A stretch of 64,000 nt of DNA from Phytohabitans flavus. GTDB taxonomy: Bacteria; Actinomycetota; Actinomycetes; Mycobacteriales; Micromonosporaceae. Under the pieces are notes generated by a model, which saw only the letters and a program-made list of their open reading frames with translations, was not told the origin of the DNA and did no database searches. Position 1 is the first letter of the stretch, and each line of letters starts with the position of its first letter. The position numbers and the translations under genes are program-made. Where the stretch lies: NCBI RefSeq assembly GCF_011764545.1, contig NZ_AP022870.1, forward strand, positions 7,384,001-7,448,000, given 5' to 3'. Below are positions 30,470 through 40,334 of the stretch, piece by piece.

Positions 30470-31627
30470 ATGGCGAAGGGCGACCGCGGAGCTCCAGCCC
30501 GCGGCAAGGAGGTTGCCGGCGAACCAGCGCCGGATTTCGTCCAGTTACTCACCCCAGACGGGGAGCGGATCGACAAGTCGGTCGGCGCCGACGGCGTCGA
30601 GTACACGATCGACCTCACCGACGAGGAGTACCGGGGGCTCTACCGCGACCTTGTGGTCATCCGCCGCCTGGACGCCGAGGCCACCGCCCTCCAGCGCCAG
30701 GGCGAGCTGGGCATCTGGGCCAGCCTGCTCGGCCAGGAGGCGGCCCAGGTGGGCTCCGGGCGGGCGCTGCGGCCGCAGGACATGGCGTTCCCCACCTACC
30801 GGGAGCACGGTGTGCTCTACTGCCGGGGCATCGACCCGATCCTGCCGCTCAGCCTCTACCGCGGCGTCGACCAGGGCGCGTGGGACCCGGCCGAGTTCAA
30901 GGTCAACATGTACACGATCGTGATCGGCGCGCAGACGCTGCACGCGACTGGGTACGCGATGGGCATCACCAAGGACGGCAAGGTCGGCGGCGATGACGGC
31001 GAGGCCGTGATCTGCTACTTCGGCGACGGCGCCACCTCACAGGGCGACGTCAACGAGGCGTTCATCTGGTCCAGCGTCTTCCACGCCCCGATCGTCTTCT
31101 TCTGCCAGAACAACCAGTACGCCATCTCGGAGCCGATCGAGAAGCAGACCCGCATTCCCCTCTACCGGCGGGCGGACGGCTTCGGCTTCCCTGGGCTGCG
31201 GGTCGACGGCAACGACGTGCTCGCCACGTACGCGGTGACCCGGACGGCGCTCGACAACGCCCGCCACGGCCAGGGCCCGACGCTGATCGAGGCGTACACG
31301 TACCGGATGGGCGCGCACACCACCACCGACGACCCGACCCGCTACCGCGTCGCGAGCGAGGTCGAGGAGTGGCAGGCCAGGGACCCGATCGCCCGGGTGC
31401 GAGCGTTCGTGGAGAAGCAGCAGATCGCCGACGCGGCCTTCATCGCCGAGGTGGACGAGCAGGCCAAGCAGGAGGCGCTCCAGCTGCGCGAGCGGGTGCT
31501 CGCCATGCCCGACCCGCACCCACTGACCCTCTTCGACCACGTCTACCCGAATGGCTCGCCAGTGGTCGACGCCCAGCGCGAGCGGTACGCCGAGTACCTG
31601 GACTCGTTCGAGGGGAGTGCGCACTGA
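30470..31627 (+). CDS. bkdA: 2-oxoacid dehydrogenase E1 component, alpha subunit
   Basis: Thiamine-diphosphate-dependent decarboxylase subunit, 385 residues. The ThDP motif is GDGATSQGDVNEAF ending in CQNNQYA, with YREHGVLYCRGI and the phosphorylation-loop-like RMGAHTTTDDPTRYR. It partners with the E1 beta gene, which overlaps by one base, and the E2 gene after it. The set matches branched-chain 2-oxoacid dehydrogenase (BkdABC) of actinobacteria; pyruvate is the alternative substrate. ATG 30470 follows GGGAGAGAC. E3 (lipoamide dehydrogenase) is not in the window. Confidence 0.88.
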   Translation: MAKGDRGAPARGKEVAGEPAPDFVQLLTPDGERIDKSVGADGVEYTIDLTDEEYRGLYRDLVVIRRLDAEATALQRQGELGIWASLLGQEAAQVGSGRALRPQDMAFPTYREHGVLYCRGIDPILPLSLYRGVDQGAWDPAEFKVNMYTIVIGAQTLHATGYAMGITKDGKVGGDDGEAVICYFGDGATSQGDVNEAFIWSSVFHAPIVFFCQNNQYAISEPIEKQTRIPLYRRADGFGFPGLRVDGNDVLATYAVTRTALDNARHGQGPTLIEAYTYRMGAHTTTDDPTRYRVASEVEEWQARDPIARVRAFVEKQQIADAAFIAEVDEQAKQEALQLRERVLAMPDPHPLTLFDHVYPNGSPVVDAQRERYAEYLDSFEGSAH

Positions 31628-32601
31628 TGGCCGAGAAGCTCACGATTGGCAAGGCGCTCAACGCGGGCCTTCGCCGTGCTTTGGAGCAGGACCCCAAGGT
31701 GCTCATCATGGGCGAGGACGTGGGCAAGCTGGGCGGCGTCTTCCGGATCACCGACGGCCTCCAGAAGGACTTCGGCGAGGACCGGGTCATCGACACGCCG
31801 CTGGCCGAGTCAGGCATCATCGGCACCGCGGTGGGCCTCGCGATCCGCGGCTACCGGCCGGTGTGCGAGATCCAGTTCGACGGCTTCGTCTACCCGGCGT
31901 ACGACCAGATCGTCTCCCAGGTCGCCAAGATGCACTTCCGGTCCCAGGGCAAGGTCAAGGTGCCCATGGTGATCCGCATCCCGTTCGGCGGGGGCATCGG
32001 CGCGGTCGAGCACCACTCCGAGTCGCCCGAGGCGTACTTCGCGCACACCGCCGGCCTCAAGGTCGTGGCGTGCAGCTCGCCGCAGGACGCGTACACGATG
32101 ATCCAGCAGGCCATCGCCTCCGACGACCCGATCGTGTTCCTGGAGCCCAAGCGGCGCTACCACGAGAAGGGCGAGGTAGACACAGAGGCGACGTACCCGC
32201 TGCACGCCTCGCGCCGCGTCCGCCCCGGCACCGACGCGACCGTGCTGGCGTACGGGCCCATGGTCCGAACCGCCCTCGACGCGGCGACCGCCGCCCAGGA
32301 GGACGGCCGCGACCTGGAGGTCTTCGACCTGCGTACGCTGTCGCCGCTCGACCTCGAGCCGGTGTTCGAGTCGGTACGCCGCACCGGGCGGTGTGTGATC
32401 GTGCACGAGGCTCCCAGCAACGTTGGGCTCGGCGCGGAGATCGCCGCTCGCATCACCGAGGAGTGCTTCTACTCGCTGGAGGCTCCGGTGCTGCGGGTGA
32501 CCGGCTTCGACACGCCGTACCCGGCCGCGCGGCTGGAGGAGGACTACCTGCCCGACCTCGACCGGGTGCTCGACGCCGTCGACCGCACTTTCGGCTGGTG
32601 A
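31627..32601 (+). CDS. bkdB: 2-oxoacid dehydrogenase E1 component, beta subunit
   Basis: 324 residues, start TGATG overlapping the alpha subunit stop. Transketolase-like fold with VLIMGEDVGKLGGVFRIT at the N-terminus, TPLAESGIIGTAVGLAI, EIQFDGFVYPAYDQIVSQ and RIPFGGGIGAVEHHSES, all typical of E1 beta, including the Glu that activates ThDP (in CEIQFDG or DTPLAE region). C-terminal RVTGFDTPYPAARLEEDYLP is the usual end. Forms the alpha2beta2 E1 with the preceding product. Confidence 0.92.
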   Translation: MAEKLTIGKALNAGLRRALEQDPKVLIMGEDVGKLGGVFRITDGLQKDFGEDRVIDTPLAESGIIGTAVGLAIRGYRPVCEIQFDGFVYPAYDQIVSQVAKMHFRSQGKVKVPMVIRIPFGGGIGAVEHHSESPEAYFAHTAGLKVVACSSPQDAYTMIQQAIASDDPIVFLEPKRRYHEKGEVDTEATYPLHASRRVRPGTDATVLAYGPMVRTALDAATAAQEDGRDLEVFDLRTLSPLDLEPVFESVRRTGRCVIVHEAPSNVGLGAEIAARITEECFYSLEAPVLRVTGFDTPYPAARLEEDYLPDLDRVLDAVDRTFGW

Positions 32602-32606
32602 GCGGC

Positions 32607-33905
32607 ATGTCGCGGATCAAGGAGTTCCCCCTGCCCGACCTCGGTGAGGGCCTTGTCGAGGGCGAGATCCTCAAGTGGCTCGTCGCCGTGGGCGACACCA
32701 TCGAGCTCAACCAGCCGATCGTCGAGGTCGAGACGGCCAAGGCCGCCGTCGAGATCCCGGCGAAGTGGGCCGGCAAGGTCCACGCCATCCACCACGAGGA
32801 AGGCACGACGGTCGAGGTCGGCGTGCCGATCATCTCGATCGACACCGACCCCGGCGCCGGCGAGCCGGCCGAGCCGGAGCGCACCCCGGTCCTGGTGGGT
32901 TACGGCCCGCGGACGGGTGCGGCGTCGCGTCGCCCCCGAAGGACAAATGGGAGTACGGCCGCCGTCTCCCCGCCTCCAGTGGTGGTTGCTCCCGCTCCCC
33001 CGCCGCCGCCACCGGTCGTCGAGGCTCCTGCGCCTCCGGCGCGTGCCCTCGCCAAGCCGCCTGTCCGCAAGTTCGCCCGAGACTTGGGGGTGGACCTCAC
33101 CGGCCTGGTCGGTACGGGTCCGCAAGGCTCGATCACGCGCGACGACGTGCAGGCAGCGGTGTCGGCTCCGGCCGCCGCCCCGGCTCTTGCGCCCGATTTT
33201 GCCGCTGGGCGCGAGCAGCGCATCCCGATCAAGGGCGTGCGCAAGCTCACGGCGGAAAACATGGTGTCCTCGGCGTTCACCGCGCCGCACGTCACGGTCT
33301 TCCTCACGATCGACATGACCCGGTCGATGGAGGCGCTCGACCGGCTGCGCGCGCTCCCCGAGTGGCGGGAGGTACGCATCTCCCCGCTGCTCCTGGTCGC
33401 CAAGGCGGTACTGCTGGCGGTCGGCCGTCACCCGTTGGTCAACTCGACGTGGGCGGGCGACGAGATCATCGTCAAGCAGTACGTAAACCTCGGCATCGCG
33501 GCCGCCACCGAGCGCGGGCTGATCGTCCCCAACATCAAGGACGCTGGGCGGCTCCCGCTGCGCGAGCTGGCCGACGCCATGACCGCGCTGGTGCAGACCG
33601 CCAAGTCGGGGCGTACGGCACCAGCCGACATGTCGGGCGGCACCTTCACGATCACGAACGTGGGCGTCTTCGGCGTCGACACCGGTACGCCGATCCTGCC
33701 GCCGGGCGAGTCGGCGATCCTCGCGTTCGGCGCGGTCCGGGCGGCGCCCTGGGTGCACGAGGGTGAGATCCGTGTGCGGCAAGTCACGACGCTCGGTCTC
33801 TCGTTCGACCACCGGATCATCGACGGCGAGCTGGGGGCGAAGTTCCTGCGTGACGTGGGTGCCTTCCTCACCGATCCGGAGGCAAGCCTCCTAGCCTGGA
33901 CTTAG
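32607..33905 (+). CDS. bkdC: 2-oxoacid dehydrogenase E2 (dihydrolipoamide acyltransferase)
   Basis: 432 residues: one lipoyl domain (lipoylated Lys in VETAKAAVEIP, residue ~46), a proline-rich linker (~100-150), a peripheral subunit-binding domain (VRKFARDLGVDLTGLVGTGPQG, quoted only in part: RKFARDLGVDLTG) and a catalytic domain ending with LSFDHRIIDGE, the His-x-x-x-Asp active site (DHRIIDG). Single lipoyl domain fits the branched-chain enzyme. ATG 32607 lies six bases after the E1 beta stop. The operon ends at the terminator at 33913-33954. Confidence 0.92.
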   Translation: MSRIKEFPLPDLGEGLVEGEILKWLVAVGDTIELNQPIVEVETAKAAVEIPAKWAGKVHAIHHEEGTTVEVGVPIISIDTDPGAGEPAEPERTPVLVGYGPRTGAASRRPRRTNGSTAAVSPPPVVVAPAPPPPPPVVEAPAPPARALAKPPVRKFARDLGVDLTGLVGTGPQGSITRDDVQAAVSAPAAAPALAPDFAAGREQRIPIKGVRKLTAENMVSSAFTAPHVTVFLTIDMTRSMEALDRLRALPEWREVRISPLLLVAKAVLLAVGRHPLVNSTWAGDEIIVKQYVNLGIAAATERGLIVPNIKDAGRLPLRELADAMTALVQTAKSGRTAPADMSGGTFTITNVGVFGVDTGTPILPPGESAILAFGAVRAAPWVHEGEIRVRQVTTLGLSFDHRIIDGELGAKFLRDVGAFLTDPEASLLAWT

Positions 33906-33912
33906 TTTATTA

Positions 33913-33954
33913 GGCGGGTGGCCCACCTCACCTCATAATCGTTGGCCACCCGCC
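33913..33954 (+). terminator. Terminator after bkdC
   Basis: GGCGGGTGGCC and GGCCACCCGCC form a perfect 11-bp stem starting 8 bases after the bkdC stop, with a 20-base loop. Confidence 0.75.
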
Positions 33955-34001
33955 CCTCTCCCGCGCTTCAATGAAAGCGAGCTACAGGGGGAGGGAATGC
34001 C

Positions 34002-34139
34002 ATGAAGATGCTCGACCGCTATCGCAGCCACCGCGAGGCCACGCGTCGCGCTCGCGCCATCGAGCGCGCGCTTCGCCAGGCCAACTCGCCTGCCGTGCGC
34101 GACGAGATCCGCATCATCGCGCAGCGTCACTACGGGTAG
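34002..34139 (+). CDS. Small basic protein, 45 aa
   Basis: A short ORF (ATG 34002, TAG 34137-34139) with a good ribosome site (GGGGGAGGG) encodes 45 residues, MKMLDRYRSHREATR to AQRHYG. It is strongly basic and helical (RAIERALRQANSPAVRDEI). The gene stands between two hairpin terminators and has typical codon use, so I regard it as expressed. I recall very similar short proteins in other Micromonosporaceae but cannot name a family. Confidence 0.65.
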   Translation: MKMLDRYRSHREATRRARAIERALRQANSPAVRDEIRIIAQRHYG

Positions 34140-34157
34140 TTTCACTACTCAGATTTA

Positions 34158-34188
34158 CGGCCCGTCCGGTTTCACCGGGCGGGTCGTT
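34158..34188 (+). terminator. Terminator after the 45-aa gene
   Basis: ACGGCCCGTCCGGT pairs with ACCGGGCGGGTCGT (two G-U pairs) around a short loop, 18 bases after the stop codon. Confidence 0.6.
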
Positions 34189-34419
34189 GGCATGTGTACG
34201 GGCCACTTTGGGCATTCACAGGTCCTGAGACCGGGATTCCTCATGGCTGCGGGCGCCCGGTACGGTTGGCGGGGTCGTCGCCCACATACACGCACCCTCC
34301 GTCATCGATCGACCACCGGTGGCGGCGGAGCATGTGGAGGGTCGGCGACGTGCACGGCCGGCTTCGCCGGACCTCCCGGGTGGAGGCGGCGGGCCGAATG
34401 CGACGGAGGAGGCGCAAAC

Positions 34420-37400
34420 ATGACGTCCGAGGGCCCGCAGCACCCCGGCCACGAGCCGGACGACGCTGCGCGGGGCGCCAGCGGACCCGCGCCCCAGGCG
34501 CCGCACGACAGTGAGTGGGGCACCCAGTCTTGGGGTCCGCCGCCGGGCGGTGCTGAGGCCGCGCCCGCCCCGGCCTTCCCCGCCGGCTGGTCCCCCAGCC
34601 CGGGGCCTACCCGCCCCCACCGGCCACATACCCGCCGCCGCCCTCGCCGGCCGGACCGTCCGGCTCCAGTGGCTCGGCCTCCGTGCCCGGTGCCGGTGGC
34701 TCGGCCGCCGTCCCGCCGGGTGGCGCTTTCGGCGGTCCTCGTCCGCAGGGTTCCGCCTCCGTCCCGTCGGGCTCCGCTTCGGTGCCGCGTCCAGCCGCAG
34801 AGCCGGTCGGCCAGCCGCCTGAGGCCTGGTCACCCGCCGGTTCGTGGCCGCCTGCTCCGGCGGTACCGCCCTCGACCTTCCCCCCGCCGGCCCCGCCCGC
34901 GTCCGGGCCAAGCGCGGGTGGTTTCCCGCCGGGCTACCAGCCGGGCCTCGGCTTCCCCCACCCGACCTCCCGGCCGCCGGCTCGCCTCCCGAGGCGCCGA
35001 CAAGTGGCGGCCGTGGTGACCTGCCCAAGCGCGAGCCCGGCCGGTACGAGCCACCCTTCGAGCCGATGTCCCGCGAGGCGGCCTTCGGCCCGGCCGCCCG
35101 CCCCGACCAGGGCGGCTTCTCGTCCGAGCGCGGGGGCTTCGGCGCTGACCGGGGTGGGTTCCGCCCCGATCAGCCCGACTTCGGCGCCGCGGAGCAAGGC
35201 GGCTTCGGCCGTGAGTCGGGCGGCGGCTTCGGCGCCGGGCAGGGCGGCTTCCCAACCCCCGACGATGCTGGCTTCGGCGGTGGACGCCCGGGGGCATCGG
35301 GCTTCGGCGCCAGCCCCGGCTTTGGCGGCGGCGTCGGTGACGACCAGGGCTTCAGCGCCAGCGGCGTAGACGAGCGCGGCTTCGGCAGCGAGCGCGGCTT
35401 CGGTGCTGGTGGCGCCGAGGAGCGCGGCTTTGGCGGCGGCGCTGCCGCTGACGAGCGGAGCTTTGGCGACCGGACCTTCGGCGGCGGTGCCGCTGACGAG
35501 CCGAGCTTTGGCGAGCGCGGCTTTGGTGGCGGTGCGGACGAGCGCACCTTCTTGGCCCGGCAGGCCGAGCGAGAGGGCTTCGGCCCCGCCGACGGCGCCC
35601 CGGCACGCGAGGGCTTTGGCCCCGCCGACGGTTTGCCCGCCCGCGAGGGCTTCGGGCCCGCCAGCGGCGACGACTTCAACCCAGGCGGTCGCGAGGGCTT
35701 CGGCGGCGCTGGCCGTGAAGGCTTCGGCGGCGCTGGCCGCGAGGGCTTCGGATCCGCCGGCCGTGAGGGCTTTGGACAGGCCGACCGCGACGGCGCAGGC
35801 GACCTCGGCTCCGGGCCGCAGGACGGAGGCTTCTCCTCCGGCCCTCGTGAGGGCGGTGGCTTCGGTGCCGCCTGGCCGAACGCATTCGACTCCGGCCGTC
35901 CCGGCCGCGCGGAGCCCCCAACCGGTACGAGGCACTGGGACGTCTCGACGGCGGTCCGGCCGAGCCCGACCGTGCGGAGGGCGGCGACCCGTCCTTCGAC
36001 CGTGGCGGCGTGGGCAGTGCCGGATCGGCGGCATACCCGTCCGAGCGCGGCCGGTTCGAGTCCGGCGAGGGCGACTCCGGCTTCGACCGCGATCCGTACG
36101 GCCCAAGCGCCGGCGGCGGTGGTCGCGGCTTCCCCGAGGGCGGCGTCGACTTCGGCGCTCACGACCCGGGCGGCTTCCGGCCCGGCGGCTTCGAGCCCAG
36201 CCGCCCAGAGCGTGGGTTCGAGCCCGACCGCCCGGAGCACGGCGGGTTCGACGCCGGCCGCCCCGAGCACAGCGGCTTCGAGCCGGCGCGGGCCGACGCC
36301 GGTGGTTACGACCAGCCCCACTTCGGTGGAGGTCACCGCCAGCCGGAGCGCGAGGACACCCCGCCGCCGCGGCCCTTCGAGGGCCAGGAGGTGCGGATCC
36401 CGGGTGCCCACCTCGGCTCCCCGCCCCCGAGGAGTCGGGTGGCGGCCGCAGCCTGTTCGGCGTGGACGAGGACGCGCCGCCCGCGCGTGCCGAAGCGCCG
36501 CGTCCCAGCGGTGCCGCCTCGGTCCCGGGTGCCGGTCCCTTCGGCTCCAACGGCCACGAGTTCGGCCCGTTGCACCCGGACGGACCGCCGCCCGTGCCGC
36601 AGCCGCGTACGCCCGGGGTCGAGCCCAAGCCCGTATCGGCTAGCGCCTCGGTGCCCGTGGCCAGCCGCGTCACGCCACCCACTGAGCAGCCGATACCGCC
36701 GCAGGTGTCAGCACCCCAGCCCCGTGTGTACGGCCGGCCGGCGCCCGCCGACCCGGACGACGCCGCCCCGCCACCGCCGCCAGCACCGCCTCGCCAGGGC
36801 GGTGTGTCAGCCAGCGCGCGGGTAGCCCCGCCGCCGCCCAGTGGCCCGCCCGGCTCGCCGGTAGCCCCGTACTCCGAGCCCACCGGCGTCTTCTCTGGCG
36901 GCTCGCCGTATGGTGACGGCCCGCCTGGTAGCCCCGTCGCACCCGGCAGCCCGGTCGGCATCGGCAGCCCCGTGGGCCCGCCCCCCGGCAGCCCTGCCGG
37001 ACCGATGGGTCCCAACCAGCCACCCCACGGCTTCGGTGCCGCGCCCGGCCCGACGACGTTCCCACCCTCGACCTACCCGCCGCCCCCGGCTGGCTTCGTG
37101 CCGCCGCAGGGCCCGCCCGGAGGATTCGAGCCGCCACACGGCCCACCTGGTGGATTCGAGCCGCCACACGGCCCGCCCGGAGGATTCGAGCCACCGTACG
37201 GCCCGCCGGGCGGTGGGTTCGGCGGACCGCAGGACCCGCCTGGGCCGCAGGGTGGGTTCAACCAGCCGCCCCACGGCACGTCCGCCTTCCCCACGGCAGG
37301 CTTCCCGCCGGGCCAACACCCAGGCGGTGGCAACGCCGGCTGGGGCGCGCCGCCAGACAACGAGCAGGACCGCTTCAACTCGTTCCAGCCGGAGCCGGCG

Positions 37401-37760
37401 GCGGCTTCGCCGGCCGCCAAGCCCGAGGGCGAGGCGGAAGCGCCGCCGAAGGAGCGCAACCTCCGCGTCTTCGTTCTCGTCGTGGTCGCCGCCCTCCTGC
37501 TGCTGGCCGTTCCGCTCGGCGCGGTGTGGGTCTTCACGCGCGGCTCGGATGGCGCCTTCAGCCCGGAGGTCGGCACCTGCGTCAAGCAGTCCGGCTCCAC
37601 CGGCGCGATCGAGGCCCAGTGCAACGAGGCGGGCGCGTTCCGCGTGGAGTCCAAGGAGGACAGCGCCGACAAGTGCGCCGACAAGAGCCAGCCGCACATC
37701 GTGCTCGCCGGTAACGGCGGTCGAAACGAGGTGCTCTGCCTCAAGCCGGCAAGTGGCTGA
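34420..37760 (+). CDS. Giant FG/proline-repeat membrane protein with LppU-like C-terminus, four frameshifts
   Basis: ATG 34420 behind GGAGGAGG. Read across four one-base gaps (C/G runs near 34604, 34957, 35917 and 36425) it gives about 1,110 residues. Order: Pro/Ser-rich start; ~500 residues of GFG-based repeats (REGFGGAG, AREGFGPADG, ERGFGxx); a Pro-rich part with PPGGFEPPHG repeats; one membrane helix (VFVLVVVAALLLLAVPLGAVWVF, part: VVVAALLLLAVPLGA); and a ~75-residue exported domain with paired Cys (GTCVKQSG, VEAQCNEAGAF-type, DKCADKSQ, VLCLKP) like LppU/SCO3897. The huge tail is cytoplasmic. Function unknown. Confidence 0.7.
35571..35780 (+). repeat. Tandem coding repeats (GFG units)
   Basis: Two arrays inside the 34420 gene: about three 36-base units encoding AREGFGPADGAP variants (35571-35668), then four 24-base units encoding GREGFGGA (35685-35780). 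Units differ mainly at third positions and a few residues. Confidence 0.75.
37110..37199 (+). repeat. Tandem 30-base coding repeat (GPPGGFEPPH)
   Basis: Three consecutive 30-base units, 90% alike by eye, encode GPPGGFEPPH or GPPGGFEPPY in the juxtamembrane proline-rich region. Confidence 0.8.
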
Positions 37761-39602
37761 CCAGCGGGCCACCGGACGGCACGCCCGCGTACGCGCTCCT
37801 GAGCTGCGCGGGCGCGGCTGGCTCAACACCGGGGGCCGGCAGCTCAAGCTCGCCGACCTGCGCGGCAAGATCGTGCTGCTCGACTTCTGGACGTTCTGCT
37901 GCATCAACTGCCTGCACGTCCTCGACGAGCTGCGCTCCCTGGAGGAAAAGTACGGGGACGTGCTCGTGGTGATCGGCGTGCACTCGCCGAAGTTCGAGCA
38001 CGAGCGGGACGCGGACGCACTCGCGGCCGCCGTCGAGCGGTACGGTGTCGGCCACCCGGTGCTCGACGACCCGGAGCTGGAGACCTGGCAGCAGTACGCG
38101 GCCAAGGCCTGGCCCACGCTCTCGGTGGTCGACCCGGAGGGGTACGTCGTCGCCTCGATGGCCGGCGAAGGGCACGCCGAAGGCCTAGGTCGGCTGATCG
38201 ACGAGCTGATCACCACCCACGAGGCCAAGGGCACGCTGCACCGGGGCGACGGGCCGTACGTGCCACCCGCGGACGTGGCGACCACCCTGCGCTTCCCGGG
38301 CAAGGCACTCGTACTGCCCAGCGGCAACCTGCTCGTGTCCGACTCGGCACACCACTCCCTGGTCGAGCTCGGGCCCGACAACGAGACCCTCGTCCGGCGG
38401 ATCGGCTCGGGTGAGCGCGGCCGGTCCGACGGTGGCCCGGAGGTGGCCGCCTTCTCCGAGCCGCAGGGCCTGTGCCTGCTCCCTGAGCGCGAGGCGGCCG
38501 TCGCCGGGTACCACGTGGTGGTCGCCGACACCGTCAACCACCTGCTCCGCGGCCTACGCCTGGACACCGGCGAGGTGACCACCATCGCCGGCACCGGCCG
38601 GCCCTGGCGCTCCACCGTGGACAACCACGCGCACGACGCCCTCGCCGCCGACCTCTCCTCGCCCTGGGATGTCGCCTGGTACGACGGCCGCGTGATCGTC
38701 GCGATGGCCGGCATCCACCAGCTGTGGTGGTTCGACCCGGTGAAGCGCACCACCGGCGTGTTCGCGGGCACCACCGTCGAGGCGCTCCGCGACGGCCCGA
38801 TCCCCGATGTGTGGCTCGCGCAGCCATCTGGGCTATCGGCCGCTGGCGCGACGCTGTGGCTCGCCGACAGCGAGACCTCGGCCCTCCGCTACATCCGGGA
38901 GGGCGTGCTGCACACCGCCGTGGGGCAAGGGCTCTTCGACTTCGGACACATGGACGGGCCGGCGAGCCAGGCGCTGATGCAGCACCCGCTCGGGGTGTGC
39001 GGGCTGCCGGACGGCTCGGCGCTGGTGGCCGACACGTACAACGGCGCGGTACGCCACTACGACCCCACCACCGAAACGGTGTCCACAGTCGCCAGTGACC
39101 TCGCCGAGCCGAGCGACGTGGTGCTCACCGCCGACGGCGAGGTGCTGGTTGTCGAGTCGGGAGCCCACCGGATCGTACGGCTGGCACCCGGTGCCATCCC
39201 GCAGGCCGCGACCGTGGCCGGCGCACGTCACCGCACCGAGCGGCCGCCCACCGACCTCGCGCCTGGCGAGGTCACGCTCGACGTGGTCTTCACGCCCGCG
39301 CCGGGCAGAAGCTGGACGAGTCGTTCGGTCCCTCGACCCGGCTGGAGGTATCGGCCTCCCCGCCCGAGCTGCTGCTCGACGGCGGCGGCACGACCACCGA
39401 GCTCTCCCGCCGGCTGGTGCTCAACCCAGCCGTTTCCAAGGGCGTGCTCCAGGTGGTCGCCCAGGCCGCGACCTGCGACGCCGAGGCCGAGCACGCCGCG
39501 TGCCACCTCACCCGCCAGGACTGGGGCGTGCCGGTCAACGTCACCGACGCGGGAGCGGCCCGCCTACCCCTGATCCTCAGAGGGCTGGACGAAGGAAGCT
39601 AG
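37753..39602 (+). CDS. Thioredoxin-like/NHL-repeat protein, one frameshift
   Basis: About 617 residues. Residues ~15-150 are a thioredoxin-fold domain with the redox-type motif DFWTFCCINCLHVL (CxxC as CINC) and WPTLSVVDPEGYVV; the rest forms a six-bladed NHL propeller (LLVSDSAHHSLVEL, VVADTVNHLLRGL, LVADTYNGAVRHY, LVVESGAHRIVRL), ending in a Cys-rich strand region. This is the NHL2/NHLRC2 architecture. Start GTG 37753 overlaps the upstream stop by 8 bases. Near 39303 one missing C shifts the frame; corrected it reads PGQKLDESFGPSTRLEV. Overlaps pxpA convergently by 39 bases. Confidence 0.85.
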
Positions 39603-40334
39603 CGCCAACCCCGCCTCCTCCAATGCGGCCCGCACTCCACGGGCCAGCGCCACCGCACCGGCCGTGTCGCCGTGCACGCAGATCGACTCGACCGGCAGGC
39701 GCAAGTCTGCGCCGTCGACGGTCCGCACCGTCGACTCCACCGCCATGCGTACCGCCCGCGCGGCCACGTCGTCGGGCGACTCCACCAACGCACCGGGCGA
39801 GGAGCGGGGCACCAGCCTCGCGCTCGCCTGGTACCCCCGATCGGCGAAGCCCTCGGCCACTGCTCGCAGCCCCGCACCCGTCGCGAGCTGGGCGAGCACT
39901 GAGCTGGGCGGGCACAGCACCGGTAGCGTGCGGTCGTAGCCGACCACGGCCGCGACCACGGCCGCCGCCTGGGCCTCGTCGATCGCCGCGGTGTTGTAGA
40001 GGGCGCCGTGCGGCTTCACGTACCGCACACGGGTCCCCGCCACCCGGCAAAAGCCGTCCAGCGCCCCGATCTGGTAGAGCACGTCGTCGCGCAGGTCGTC
40101 GAAGGCGTACGCGATATGCCTCCGCCCGAAGCCCGCCAGGTCCCGATAGCCGACCTGCGCACCCACCGCGACGCCCTTCTCCGCCGCGCCCGCGCAGACG
40201 CGCCGCATCGTGCCCGGGTCGCCGGCGTGGAAGCCGCAGGCCACGTTTGCCGAGGTGACCACGTCGAGCAGAGCGTCGTCGTCGCCGAGGCGCCAGGTGC
40301 CGAACCCCTCGCCCAGGTCAGCGTTCAGATCCAT
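39564..40334 (-). CDS. pxpA: 5-oxoprolinase subunit A (LamB/YcsF family)
   Basis: 256 residues. Family signatures: DLNADLGEGFGTW at the N-terminus, SANVACGFHAGDP, VGYRDLAGFGRR, RYVKPHGALYN and ICVHGDTAGAV. With PxpB and PxpC it converts 5-oxoproline (pyroglutamate) and ATP to glutamate. The three genes follow one another here on the minus strand (pxpB, pxpC, pxpA), each overlapping the next. ATG 40334. Confidence 0.94.
   Translation of the reverse strand: MDLNADLGEGFGTWRLGDDDALLDVVTSANVACGFHAGDPGTMRRVCAGAAEKGVAVGAQVGYRDLAGFGRRHIAYAFDDLRDDVLYQIGALDGFCRVAGTRVRYVKPHGALYNTAAIDEAQAAAVVAAVVGYDRTLPVLCPPSSVLAQLATGAGLRAVAEGFADRGYQASARLVPRSSPGALVESPDDVAARAVRMAVESTVRTVDGADLRLPVESICVHGDTAGAVALARGVRAALEEAGLALASFVQPSEDQG

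Noticed and set aside
31551..32606. Upstream extension of the E2 frame across the E1 beta gene
   Set aside because: Same frame as bkdC but out of frame for E1 beta; E2 starts at ATG 32607 with the normal lipoyl domain.
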